From Avispirillum sp959601495 (lineage in GTDB: Bacteria > Bacillota > Clostridia > Oscillospirales > CAG-272), in the NCBI GenBank assembly GCA_959601495.1, contig CAUGPT010000001.1, forward strand, positions 124,001 to 188,000: a stretch of DNA of 64,000 nt, read 5' to 3'. A program made the translations under genes and the position numbers. The notes under the pieces were generated by a model. The model ran no database searches, had not been told where the DNA came from, and worked only from the letters and a program-made list of their open reading frames with translations. Shown here piece by piece: positions 6,378-15,571 of this stretch. Position 1 is the stretch's first letter; each line of letters begins with the position of its first letter.

Positions 6378-6410
6378 TGTTGCGCTCCTCCTTTGTTTTA
6401 TTTGTGAGTT

Positions 6411-6442
6411 CAACGGGAGCGGGGAGCTCCCCGCTCCCGTTG
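6411..6442. repeat. perfect 32-bp palindrome
   Basis: CAACGGGAGCGGGGAG followed immediately by its exact complement, with no loop and no T run, 34 bp before the HTH gene start. It could be an operator for that HTH protein or a cruciform; it does not read as an intrinsic terminator. Confidence 0.6.
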
Positions 6443-6531
6443 TCCCCTTATGCTAAAATCCTATAACGCGCTCGAGTTGCACCTCTGCATTGCTCTATCC
6501 TCGCCATAGGCAAAAGCCAAAATAAATAAAA

Positions 6532-6572
6532 AATAAATTGCATTTGGTCGTTGCGACCTCTTGCAATTTATT
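6532..6572. repeat. 41-bp interrupted hairpin at the element/chromosome border
   Basis: Outer arms AATAAATTGCA (6532-6542) and TGCAATTTATT (6562-6572) are perfect; inner arms GGTCG (6546-6550) and CGACC (6554-6558) with a TTG loop, separated by three-base mismatches on each side. It lies between the mobile block and the cdaA promoter. The remainder of 6378-6727 holds the palindrome, this hairpin and the promoter, and no gene. Confidence 0.6.
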
Positions 6573-6610
6573 GTAGAACATTTTAAATACTATATTTTTA
6601 TTAAAATTAT

Positions 6611-6639
6611 TTGAAATAGAGAGGCTTATGTGATATAAT
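6611..6639 (+). promoter_or_regulatory. sigma-A promoter of cdaA
   Basis: TTGAAA (6611-6616), 17-bp spacer, TATAAT (6634-6639), ~90 bp before the cdaA start. Confidence 0.7.
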
Positions 6640-6727
6640 CATTTTGTATAACTGTCGGCAAAGCACGGCGTGCGGTCAGCACCGCAAAAACCGCGAATTT
6701 CTGCCGATGCGGACGGGAGGGGCAAAA

Positions 6728-7624
6728 TTGACGTTCACAAGCTTCGGGGACTTCTGGAACAGCGTCCTCAATATCATACGTACAATCAAAATCGTCGACG
6801 TAATAGATATATTGCTCGTGTCGATCATCCTGTACTATGCCTATAAGTTTGTGCGCAACAGACGTGCGGGCAAGCTTGCGGCAGGTGTCATACTGTTTAT
6901 AGTCGCGCTTGTTATAAGCGACGTTGCCGGTATGCACACCATCCAGTATATATTCAAAAACATATTCCAGGTGGGCGTTATCGCGCTTGTAATACTGTTT
7001 CAGCCCGAGCTGCGCAGCGCTCTCGAAAAAATGGGCTCGAACTCCATAAGGGGCATAAAGAGCATAACGGAACGCAGCTCTTCCTCCGTAATGCTTGCGG
7101 TGCGCGAGGTCGCTGCTGCCGCATCGGAGATGTCGGCTTCGAGGACCGGCGCGCTTATAGTCTTTGAGCGCTCAACAAAGCTCGGCGATATTGTTGCGAC
7201 GGGCAGCGTTATTGACGCGCAGACGGGCGCCTTTCTCATAAGAAACATATTCTACAACAAAGCGCCGCTTCATGACGGCGCGATGATCATACGCGACGGG
7301 CGCATTTGCGCCGCCGGTTGTCTTCTGCCTCTTTCGGAAAAGGACGATATAAACCGCGATCTCGGTACGCGTCACCGCGCAGCAATCGGTCTCAGCGAAA
7401 ACAGCGACGCGGTCGTTGTTGTGGTCTCCGAGGAAACGGGAGTTATCTCTCTTGCGGTGGACGGAAACCTGACAAGGGGCTATAACGCCGAAACACTGCG
7501 AAGCACCCTCAGCGATCTTATGCTGCCCGCGTCGGAGAAAAAAGCAGAGAAAAAGGCAGAGAAAAAGGCAGCGAAAAAGAAGGCGGCAAGCGCTGCCGAA
7601 TCGACCGACGGCAGCGAGAACTGA
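6728..7624 (+). CDS. cdaA: diadenylate cyclase CdaA
   Basis: Makes cyclic di-AMP from two ATP at the membrane. The sequence shows an N-terminal amphipathic part and three transmembrane helices (VDVIDILLVSIILYY, KLAAGVILFIVALVI, NIFQVGVIALVILF), then the DAC domain with the two catalytic motifs HDGAM and GTRHRAA. The C-terminus is a Lys/Ala tail (KKAEKKAEKKAAKKK) not found in the short classical form. The start is taken as TTG 6728, 7 nt after GGGAGG; an ATG at 6707 in the same frame has no site. cdaR follows after 187 bp in which I see nothing clear. The cdaA-cdaR pairing is the standard Firmicutes arrangement (glmM is not here). Confidence 0.93.
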   Translation: MTFTSFGDFWNSVLNIIRTIKIVDVIDILLVSIILYYAYKFVRNRRAGKLAAGVILFIVALVISDVAGMHTIQYIFKNIFQVGVIALVILFQPELRSALEKMGSNSIRGIKSITERSSSSVMLAVREVAAAASEMSASRTGALIVFERSTKLGDIVATGSVIDAQTGAFLIRNIFYNKAPLHDGAMIIRDGRICAAGCLLPLSEKDDINRDLGTRHRAAIGLSENSDAVVVVVSEETGVISLAVDGNLTRGYNAETLRSTLSDLMLPASEKKAEKKAEKKAAKKKAASAAESTDGSEN

Positions 7625-7811
7625 ACGAAACAAATCTCTCTCTGTACATATGCCGCGGTGCCGATGCGCACATGCGGCTGCGGTACGAAAACAAAAGCGC
7701 CGCGGCGCACGACCGACAAAGACGGCGCGGCATAGCATAATTGTACGGCGGCAAGAAAAGTGAGCCGCCCGCGGCGATGTGCCGCGGATATAATCATCCG
7801 AAAGGACGTGG

Positions 7812-9068
7812 ATGTCAATGGCAGATAAAAACGGAGCAAAGAAAAACGGTACTGTCAGAAAACTCAATCTGATACCGCGCATTGTTTGCTTTGTATTTGC
7901 ATTTATAATGTGGATATACGTAATGGTGGTGGACAGCCCGGACTACGAGCAGCGCTTTGACGGCGTTCCCGTTGACATAGTCGGCGCTACCGCTCTTGAA
8001 AAAAACAGCAGCTTTTCCGTATTCAGCGCGTCCGATATAACAGTCGATGTGACCGTCAAGGGACAGAAAAGCGTAATTTCACGCTATTCCAAAGACGATA
8101 TTAAAGTCGAGGTGGATGTAAGCGGCATAACAGACGGCGGCAAGCAGACGCTGCCTATGTATTTCGATCTGCCGAGCGGACTTTCCCTCGTGTCTTCTTC
8201 CCAATCTATCGTAGATCTTTTCGTTGACAGAAAAGTAACACTTGAGTTTGACGTAAAGCCGAAGCTTTCGTCATACAAGCTCGGTACGGATTACGAGCTG
8301 GGTCAGATAACCTGCAATCCTCAGACAGTGCGCGTAGAGGGTCCCGACTCTCTCGTGGGCGACGTCAGCGGCGCTGCCGTCGATATAGATATGAACGGCG
8401 CGGATATAGAAAAATCCTTTGTGCTTGACGGCGCGGTCTATCTTAACGACGCAAACGGCGATGTGATCCAGAATCGCTATCTGAAACTCTCGCAAAGCAG
8501 TGTCAGTGTCAGTGTTCCCGTATATACATACAAGGATCTGACTCTTACGGCGCAGAGCAAATACGGATATTTCAACGAGGACAATTCAAAGATAACCTTT
8601 GATCCTGCCACGGTGCGCGTAAAGGGAGAGCCCACAAAACTTGCACCGCTTGACAGTATATCCGTCACAACTATCGACGAAAAGACCGTTGCCGACAATA
8701 CAACATATCTTGTTGATATCGTTCTGCCGGAGGGCATAACTCTTGCGGACGGCGAGAGCAGCTCCGTGAACCTTACTGTAAAGCGCGTGGGCATGTCGCA
8801 GAAGGTGATATCTGTAAAGAATATCTTCGTAAACGCCCCCAAGGATATGGAGTATGAGCTTCTGACAAATTCCGTAGCCGTGACGATCGTCGCGGATTCC
8901 GATATCATATCGGATATAACCGCGTCCGACATAACTCTCAGCGCGGATCTTTCAAGCTTTGCAAATTCCACCGGCAACGTCATGGTGCCCGTCACCGTTG
9001 AGTTCAAAGACGTTGGCGGAACGGCGTTTGAATTCGGCACATACAACATTCATGTGATAGTCGGATAA
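7812..9068 (+). CDS. cdaR: CdaA regulator CdaR (YbbR domains)
   Basis: A 418-residue protein with one N-terminal transmembrane helix (IPRIVCFVFAFIMWIYVMVV), followed outside the membrane by YbbR repeats, recognisable as recurrent FDGVPVDIVG, LSSYKLG...QTVRVEGPDSLV and ITFDPATVRVKGEPTKLAPL segments. In Firmicutes the protein binds CdaA and tunes c-di-AMP synthesis. The start ATG 7812 follows AAAGGACG. Its stop codon overlaps the next ATG (TAATG at 9066-9070). Confidence 0.9.
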   Translation: MSMADKNGAKKNGTVRKLNLIPRIVCFVFAFIMWIYVMVVDSPDYEQRFDGVPVDIVGATALEKNSSFSVFSASDITVDVTVKGQKSVISRYSKDDIKVEVDVSGITDGGKQTLPMYFDLPSGLSLVSSSQSIVDLFVDRKVTLEFDVKPKLSSYKLGTDYELGQITCNPQTVRVEGPDSLVGDVSGAAVDIDMNGADIEKSFVLDGAVYLNDANGDVIQNRYLKLSQSSVSVSVPVYTYKDLTLTAQSKYGYFNEDNSKITFDPATVRVKGEPTKLAPLDSISVTTIDEKTVADNTTYLVDIVLPEGITLADGESSSVNLTVKRVGMSQKVISVKNIFVNAPKDMEYELLTNSVAVTIVADSDIISDITASDITLSADLSSFANSTGNVMVPVTVEFKDVGGTAFEFGTYNIHVIVG

Positions 9069-10651
9069 TGACAAAGCTTTTGGTAGACGGTATAAGAATA
9101 CCTGTGAAATACGGCGACGGCGAGGCTCTCGCCGCCGCCGAAAAACGGCTGGTCCGTGCGGGAGTGCCTTTTGAAAGAGGCACCCTGCATGTTTATAAGC
9201 GTTCCGTTGACGCCCGCCGCAGAGATAATATAAGCTTTGTGTATTCCGTGTGCGCCGAAAGTGAGGCTTTGCCCGAAAGCGTAAAAGCCGAGGGCATTCG
9301 TGCGCATGCCGCCGAGAAGCGGCAGATAGTGCGCGGCACGGAAAAACTCAGCGCAAGACCTGTCGTCATCGGGTTCGGTCCCGCGGGCATGTTCTGCGCG
9401 CTCATGCTTGCGGAGCACGGGCTGCGCCCCGTAGTTTTCGAGCGCGGTGCGCCTGTTGACGAAAGAGTAGAAAAGGTAGAGCACTTTTACAGAACGGGAG
9501 AGCTTTGCCCCGACACGAACATCCAGTTCGGCGCGGGCGGTGCGGGAACGTTCTCCGACGGAAAGCTTGTCACCCGTATCGGAGACGCGCGCATATCATA
9601 TGTTCTTGAAAAGCTGCGCGAAATGGGCGCGCCGGACGATATTACAAAGCTGGCAAAACCTCACATCGGCACGGATGTGCTGCGAAATGTAGTTAAAAAT
9701 TTCGCCGCCGAGATCGAAAGACTGGGCGGAGAGATAAGATATAATACCAAAATAGACAATATAGGCGACGGTTATGTAGAAGCTGCGGGCGAGAGAATTG
9801 CCTGCGGCTGTGCTGTTCTTGCCCCCGGACATTCCGCGAGAGATACATATACAAAGCTTTTGGCATCCGGCTGGAGCATTGAGGCAAAGCCTTTTTCCGT
9901 CGGTGTGCGCATAGAGCATCTGCAGGATGAGCTTGACGCCGCAATGTACGGTGACGCCGCGCTTGCGGGCGTTCTCGGTCATGCGGAGTATCAGCTTTCC
10001 CATCGCCGGGGCGATCGGGGCGTGTATACATTCTGCATGTGCCCGGGCGGTGAGGTCGTGGCAGCGGCGTCGGAGTACGGCGGCGTTGTTACAAACGGCA
10101 TGAGCCGCAGAGCGAGAAATTCCGGGATAGCCAACGCAGCCGTGGCGGTGTCGGTGCTGCCGGAGGATTTCGGGCAGGACCCCCGCGGCGCCATAGAATT
10201 CCAAAGGGCGCTTGAGCAGGCGGCTTTCAGAGCGGGCGGCGGCGATTACAGCGCTCCCTGCCAGAGCGTCGGCTCGTTTTCGCGTACGAAAAAAACTTCG
10301 GTCGGCAGCCGTATTTCCCCCACATATATGGGCGGCAGAGTGCGGGAGACCGATCTTCGCGGGATTTTGCCCGATTTTGTGGTTTCCATGCTATGCGAAG
10401 GGCTTGCGAACTTTGATCGCAGGATAAAAGGTTACGGCGCGGCGGATGTGCCGCTTACGGGTGTTGAGACCCGTACAAGTGCGCCGCTGCGAATTTTGAG
10501 AGATAATGTCACACTTTGCGCCGAGGGACACGGACTCGTGTACCCCTGCGGCGAGGGTGCGGGCTATGCGGGAGGTATTACAAGCGCCGCGGTAGACGGA
10601 CTCAGAGTTGCTGAGGCAATACTCAGGCGCTTCGCACCTGACGAAAACTGA
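9068..10651 (+). CDS. NAD(P)/FAD-dependent oxidoreductase (YhfA/HI0933-like dehydrogenase)
   Basis: A 527-residue flavoprotein. Residues 1-80 form a ferredoxin-like N-domain (DGIRIPVKYGDGEALAAAEKRL). The dinucleotide fold starts at ~97 with VVIGFGPAGMFCALMLAEHG and ends its second strand in VFERG. GAGGAGTFSDGKLVTR, typical of these NAD(FAD)-utilising dehydrogenases, follows; the C-terminus has the FAD-closing GAGYAGGITSAAVDGLRVAE motif. The family is widespread in Clostridia and lacks a well-defined substrate. It is translationally coupled to cdaR. Confidence 0.85.
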   Translation: MTKLLVDGIRIPVKYGDGEALAAAEKRLVRAGVPFERGTLHVYKRSVDARRRDNISFVYSVCAESEALPESVKAEGIRAHAAEKRQIVRGTEKLSARPVVIGFGPAGMFCALMLAEHGLRPVVFERGAPVDERVEKVEHFYRTGELCPDTNIQFGAGGAGTFSDGKLVTRIGDARISYVLEKLREMGAPDDITKLAKPHIGTDVLRNVVKNFAAEIERLGGEIRYNTKIDNIGDGYVEAAGERIACGCAVLAPGHSARDTYTKLLASGWSIEAKPFSVGVRIEHLQDELDAAMYGDAALAGVLGHAEYQLSHRRGDRGVYTFCMCPGGEVVAAASEYGGVVTNGMSRRARNSGIANAAVAVSVLPEDFGQDPRGAIEFQRALEQAAFRAGGGDYSAPCQSVGSFSRTKKTSVGSRISPTYMGGRVRETDLRGILPDFVVSMLCEGLANFDRRIKGYGAADVPLTGVETRTSAPLRILRDNVTLCAEGHGLVYPCGEGAGYAGGITSAAVDGLRVAEAILRRFAPDEN

Positions 10652-10676
10652 TAATAATTTTTAAGGAATATATATT

Positions 10677-12875
10677 ATGTCGATTCAGAAAAACGTAAAG
10701 TGGCTTGTGAAGGCTTCTCACGAAGAAACAGAGAAGAGCGCACAGGTAAAAGAAATTTCGGCTGCCCTCGGGCTGCGCCCTCAAACGGCGCAGCTTCTGG
10801 TCAACCGCGGCTGCAATACCCCCGAGGAGGCAAAAAGCTTTCTTGAGGTCGGTACGGAGCGCCTGCACGATCCTTTTCTCATGAAGGATATGAAAAAAGC
10901 GGCGCGGCGCATACTGGACGCTGCCGAAAACGGAGAGAAGACCGTAATATACGGCGACTACGACGTTGACGGCGTCACATCCGTTTCCATTCTGCATATG
11001 TACCTTTCGTCCATCGGCGCGGATGTCGGCTACTACATTCCGTCGCGTCTCGGCGAGGGCTACGGTATGTCCGAAGCGTCAGTCCGCCGCCTTGCCGACG
11101 AGGGGTATAAGCTGGTAATAACGGTGGATACCGGTATAACCGCCGCAGCGGAAGCGCATATTATTAAAGACATGGGCATGGAGCTTATCGTAACGGATCA
11201 CCACGAGTGTCACGGAGACCTGCCCGACGCTTACGCCGTTGTAAACCCCAAGCAGCCCGACTGCCCGTATCCTTTTAAGGAGCTTGCCGGCGTCGGTGTT
11301 GTTTTCAAGCTTATATGCGCCATGGAAATGCTGCGCCGCCCCGATGCGTCGGAGCTTGACTGCGTGCGCTGTGCTGCCGCCGCATATTGCGATCTTGTGG
11401 CTATAGGCACCGTTGCCGACGTAATGCCGCTTAAAGACGAAAACAGGCTCATCGTCACCCACGGCCTCAGCATGATAGAAAAGTCGCCCAGAGTTTCGCT
11501 TGCGGCACTGCTGAATGCCTGCACGCCCGCTTCCGGAGCGGCAAAGCGGAAGATCACCTCCGGCTTTATAGGCTTTACCATCGCCCCGCGGGTCAATGCC
11601 GCAGGGCGTATCCGCAGCGCTTCCACCGCGGTGGAACTGTTTTTGTGCACCGATCCCGAAAAGGCGGCGCACCTTGCCGAGGAGCTTTGCGAGATAAACC
11701 GAGAGAGGCAGATAGAGGAAAATAAAATAACCGAAGAAGCTTTCGCCAAAATCAATGAGGAGCACGATTTTGCTCATGATCCCGTTATCGTCATAAGCGA
11801 TGAAAACTGGCATCACGGCATCATAGGCATAGTAGCCTCACGCATAACCGAAAAGTATAACCGCCCGAGCATTCTCATATCCTTTGACAGTATGGGAGAA
11901 GAGCAGAACGGCGAGTGCCTCGGAAAGGGAAGCGGCAGAAGCGTAAAGGGCATGAATCTTGTAAACGCGCTGACCTGCTGCTCCGACCTTTTGGTAAAAT
12001 ACGGCGGACACGAGCTTGCCGCAGGGCTTTCCATCGAGCGGGATAAGCTTGACGAATTCCGTCAGCGGATCAACGACTACGCCCGCGGCTGCTTTGACAC
12101 GGAAAAGCCCGAAGTCTGCGCCGAGGCGGAGTGCGAGCTGTATCCCGAGGATACGGATATGAATCTTGCGGCGGAGCTTTACCGCCTTGAGCCCTTCGGC
12201 GTTTCAAATCCCGTGCCGGTGTTTGTAATGTACGATATGAGAGTCGCGCATATATCGTCCGTCGGCGGCGGAAAGCACACAAAGCTGACGCTTTCAAAAA
12301 ACAATCTCATCATAACCGCCATGTATTTCAGGCGCAGCCCCGCCGAACTCGATCTTTACGAGAACGACAGGGTGGACGTTATGTTCAACCTTGACATAAA
12401 CGAATATCAGAACACAAAGAGTCTGCAGTTTATTGTAAAGAACATCCGCCTTGCGGATAAACTGAGAAATTATGAGGAGAGCGAGCGCGGGCTGTACGAA
12501 AAAATAAACTCTTCCGAGTTTGATTTTTCATCGGTTGACCCTGAGAGCGCCCGTACCATAATCCCCCAGCGCGAGGATTTTGCCGCGCTTTATAATCTTC
12601 TCCGCAGAGAACTCAGAATGGAGCACGACACATTTTCTCTGCGCGCGCTTTCAAGCCTTCTTACGGCGTCCGGCGCAGCAATGCGATATGTAAAAATAAG
12701 ATACATCATCCGCGTTTTCCAGGAACTTAATATCCTCGGAGTCGACTGCATCGACGAGGAGAGCGAAGTGTACCGTTTCAAATACATATACGTAAAAACA
12801 AAGGCAGACCTTAATAAATCAAATGTTCTCAAAAAGCTGAGAACATCATTTCTCCAGAAACAGGGACAGATATAA
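10677..12875 (+). CDS. recJ: single-stranded-DNA exonuclease RecJ
   Basis: A 732-residue 5'-3' exonuclease for recombination and mismatch repair. DHH motifs: VIYGDYDVDGVTSVSIL (motif I), VTVDTG, VTDHHECHGDLPDAYAVVNP (DHH), AAYCDLVAIGTVADVMPL. DHHA1: KGSGRSVKGMNL and KYGGHELAAGLSI. An OB-fold part and a C-terminal extension of ~150 residues follow, as in other clostridial RecJ. Only 26 bp separate it from the FAD gene, with a TAAGGA site. relA starts directly after its stop. Confidence 0.95.
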   Translation: MSIQKNVKWLVKASHEETEKSAQVKEISAALGLRPQTAQLLVNRGCNTPEEAKSFLEVGTERLHDPFLMKDMKKAARRILDAAENGEKTVIYGDYDVDGVTSVSILHMYLSSIGADVGYYIPSRLGEGYGMSEASVRRLADEGYKLVITVDTGITAAAEAHIIKDMGMELIVTDHHECHGDLPDAYAVVNPKQPDCPYPFKELAGVGVVFKLICAMEMLRRPDASELDCVRCAAAAYCDLVAIGTVADVMPLKDENRLIVTHGLSMIEKSPRVSLAALLNACTPASGAAKRKITSGFIGFTIAPRVNAAGRIRSASTAVELFLCTDPEKAAHLAEELCEINRERQIEENKITEEAFAKINEEHDFAHDPVIVISDENWHHGIIGIVASRITEKYNRPSILISFDSMGEEQNGECLGKGSGRSVKGMNLVNALTCCSDLLVKYGGHELAAGLSIERDKLDEFRQRINDYARGCFDTEKPEVCAEAECELYPEDTDMNLAAELYRLEPFGVSNPVPVFVMYDMRVAHISSVGGGKHTKLTLSKNNLIITAMYFRRSPAELDLYENDRVDVMFNLDINEYQNTKSLQFIVKNIRLADKLRNYEESERGLYEKINSSEFDFSSVDPESARTIIPQREDFAALYNLLRRELRMEHDTFSLRALSSLLTASGAAMRYVKIRYIIRVFQELNILGVDCIDEESEVYRFKYIYVKTKADLNKSNVLKKLRTSFLQKQGQI

Positions 12876-15107
12876 ATGCTTCAGTACAGCGAAAACGACC
12901 CGCGTATGGCTTCTGTCGGCAACCTTATGTCGATGCTTAAGGCGAGCGGGAAAAAATATGATATAGATAAAATACGCAAAGCGTATCTTTACGCGGCGGA
13001 TCTGCACGAAGGGCAGTTCCGCAACAGCGGAGAGCCGTATATAATCCACCCTATTGCCGTCGCCGAGATAGTTGCGGCGCTGGGACTTGATACGGACTCC
13101 ATATGCGCGGCATTTCTTCACGATACGGTTGAAGACTGCTCCGATAAGACTAATATAGAAACTATAGAAAAAGAGTTCGGACCCGACGTGGCAATGCTTG
13201 TATCCGGCCTCACAAAGATGGTGGATATAAACATTGAGGATAAAGAAGAAGCGCAGATGGAGAACATCCGCCGTATGCTTCTCGCCATGTCCAAGGATAT
13301 AAGAGTCATATTCATAAAGCTCTGCGACAGACTGCACAACATGCGCACTCTTGACGCAAAGCCGGAGAGCAAGCGCCGCACGACTGCGCTTGAGACCATG
13401 CACGTGTATGCGCCTCTTGCGCACCGTCTCGGTATGCAGCGCATAAAGCAGGAGCTTGAAAATCTTGCGCTTTTGTATCTTGACCCTATAGGATACGCCG
13501 AGGTCACGCGACATATAGAGGAAAAATATGGGCAGAACCGCGACTTTATTGAAAACGTCCGCAAAAACGTTTCGGATGTTCTTGAAAAGTACAATATATC
13601 TTTCACACTTGAGGGCAGAGTCAAAACGGTATACAGTATATACCGTAAAATGTACAACCAGTCTAAAGAGTTTGACGAGATATACGACTTCTACGCGCTT
13701 CGTATAATTGTGGAGACGGAACTTGAATGCTACACGGCGCTCGGTATAATCCACGAGATGTACAAGAGTATGCCCGGACGTTTCAAGGACTATATCTCCA
13801 CTCCGAAGCCCAACATGTACCAGTCCCTGCACACAACGGTCATAGGCCGCGCGGGCATACCCTTTGAGGTTCAGATACGTACAAGAGAAATGCACCACGT
13901 CGCCGAATACGGTATCGCGGCGCACTGGAAGTATAAATCCGGCTCGCAGAGCAAGGAGGAGATAGACCGCAAACTCGAATGGGTGTCAAAGCTTATCGAC
14001 TCCGAAAACGAAACTCTCGATCCCGACGACTTCATGCATTCGCTGAAGATAGATATTTTCCACGACGAGACTTTTGTGTTTACCCCCAAGGGCGACGTTA
14101 TCGCGCTTCCGCAGGGCTCGACCCTTATCGACTTTGCGTATGCCATACACTCTCAGGTGGGCAACAGAATGGTCGGCGCGAAAATCAACGGCATGATAGC
14201 GCCTATCGACAAATGCCCGCAGAACGGCGAGATCGTCGAGATCATAACCTCCGCCGCCTCCAAAGGCCCCAGCCGAGACTGGCTGAAGATAGTAAAGACA
14301 GGCGAGGCGCGCAGTAAGATACGCCAGTGGTTCAAGAAAGAAAAGCGCGGCGAAAATATCACCATAGGCAGAGCCGACCTTGACAGGGAAATAGGCAAAA
14401 TTTCAAAGAGAACAACTGAGGCTCAGCGCACGGAGATAATCGCGGGCGTTGCCCACAGAGTGGGTATGCAGGACGCGGACGATCTGTGCAACGCACTGGG
14501 TTACGGCGGCCTTGCCATGAGCAAGATACTGCCTAAACTCCGCGATGAAGTCGAAAAGATCGTAAAACCCGAAGAAGAGCCTCATGCTATTGAAGCGCAC
14601 GAGGTCAAGACCGCGGCAGCACCCGGCAGCGGTAAATCGGGCGGTATCATCGTGGACGGCGAGCGCGGCTGCGCCGTTAAATTCGCCAAGTGCTGCAACC
14701 CCCTGCCGGGAGACCCAATTATCGGCTTTATAACCAAGGGCTACGGCGTTTCCATACACAAGCGCGACTGCCCCAACGTTATAAACGGCATGAAAAACGA
14801 GGACTTTTTCCACCGCTGGATACGCGTCGAGTGGGACGTTTCCGAAATGCACAAGGGTCAGCAGAACGTATACGAGGCTATGATACAGATATACGCTGAC
14901 AACGATATATCCGTCATTGCGGGCATAACGTCGGCTCTTGCCGAAATGAGAGTTTCCATACTCCAGATAAATTCCCGCAAGCACGGCGAGGACGAAACGG
15001 CGATAAGCCTGAAATTCGCCTGCAAGGATACGTCGCATTTTAATTCCGTTGTGTCGAGACTTAAAAACGTTCCTCATGTAAATACAGTGATTCGAGGCTT
15101 TAACTGA
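12876..15107 (+). CDS. relA: bifunctional (p)ppGpp synthetase/hydrolase
   Basis: A 743-residue Rel protein. HD hydrolase (~40-190): HPIAVAEIVAALGL and FLHDTVEDC, so hydrolysis looks intact. Synthetase (~240-350): RVKTVYSIYRKM, DFYALRIIV, HEMYKSMPGRFKDYIS, KPNMYQSLHTTV. TGS domain ~400-460 (VFTPKGDVIALPQGSTLIDFAYAIH), a Cys/His conserved segment CAVKFAKCCNPLPGD, then the C-terminal ACT domain. It directly abuts recJ and its TGATG stop/start couples it to dtd; the recJ-relA-dtd order recurs in Firmicutes. Confidence 0.96.
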   Translation: MLQYSENDPRMASVGNLMSMLKASGKKYDIDKIRKAYLYAADLHEGQFRNSGEPYIIHPIAVAEIVAALGLDTDSICAAFLHDTVEDCSDKTNIETIEKEFGPDVAMLVSGLTKMVDINIEDKEEAQMENIRRMLLAMSKDIRVIFIKLCDRLHNMRTLDAKPESKRRTTALETMHVYAPLAHRLGMQRIKQELENLALLYLDPIGYAEVTRHIEEKYGQNRDFIENVRKNVSDVLEKYNISFTLEGRVKTVYSIYRKMYNQSKEFDEIYDFYALRIIVETELECYTALGIIHEMYKSMPGRFKDYISTPKPNMYQSLHTTVIGRAGIPFEVQIRTREMHHVAEYGIAAHWKYKSGSQSKEEIDRKLEWVSKLIDSENETLDPDDFMHSLKIDIFHDETFVFTPKGDVIALPQGSTLIDFAYAIHSQVGNRMVGAKINGMIAPIDKCPQNGEIVEIITSAASKGPSRDWLKIVKTGEARSKIRQWFKKEKRGENITIGRADLDREIGKISKRTTEAQRTEIIAGVAHRVGMQDADDLCNALGYGGLAMSKILPKLRDEVEKIVKPEEEPHAIEAHEVKTAAAPGSGKSGGIIVDGERGCAVKFAKCCNPLPGDPIIGFITKGYGVSIHKRDCPNVINGMKNEDFFHRWIRVEWDVSEMHKGQQNVYEAMIQIYADNDISVIAGITSALAEMRVSILQINSRKHGEDETAISLKFACKDTSHFNSVVSRLKNVPHVNTVIRGFN

Positions 15108-15571
15108 TGATTGCCGTACTGCAAAGAATAAGATCATGCTCCGTCACGGCGGACGGCGAGCCGTATTCCGAGTGCGGAGCGGGGCTGCTCGTTCTGCTCG
15201 GCGTTTCAAAAGACGACGGCGAGGAGGATGCTAAACTCCTCTGCGAGAAAATATCGGTTCTTCGCATTTTCTGCGACGGTGACGATAAAATGAATCTTTC
15301 CGTTAACGATATCGGCGGCAGCGTTATGATAGTTCCCAACTTTACGCTGCTTGCTTCGTATAAAAAGGGAAAGCGGCCGGACTTTATGTACAGCGCCCGC
15401 CCCGAGGAGGCAGAAAAGCTTTTCGACTTTTTCTGTGACACTATGGAAAAGCTTGTTCCGAACGTGTGCCGCGGAAAATTCCGCTCGGATATGCAGGTCT
15501 CCCTTGTGAACGACGGCCCTGTCACAATAGTCTGCGACAGCCGCGTTCTGAAAGGTGAACGCAGCATATGA
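15107..15571 (+). CDS. dtd: D-aminoacyl-tRNA deacylase
   Basis: A 154-residue protein of full family length that removes D-amino acids or glycine from mischarged tRNA. The start MIAVLQRIRSCSVTADGE, the LLVLLGVSKDDGEEDAK segment and the GPVT cross-subunit motif (NDGPVTIVCDSR) are standard. The other active-site motif, normally SQFTL, reads PNFTLLAS here, so the usual Ser-Gln pair is replaced; whether activity is kept is unknown. It is coupled to relA and hemZ by overlapping codons. Confidence 0.88.
   Translation: MIAVLQRIRSCSVTADGEPYSECGAGLLVLLGVSKDDGEEDAKLLCEKISVLRIFCDGDDKMNLSVNDIGGSVMIVPNFTLLASYKKGKRPDFMYSARPEEAEKLFDFFCDTMEKLVPNVCRGKFRSDMQVSLVNDGPVTIVCDSRVLKGERSI

Noticed and set aside
1..6400. 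Diversity-generating retroelement
   Set aside because: A DUF6273 target-like gene is present, but no reverse transcriptase or template repeat is seen in the window.
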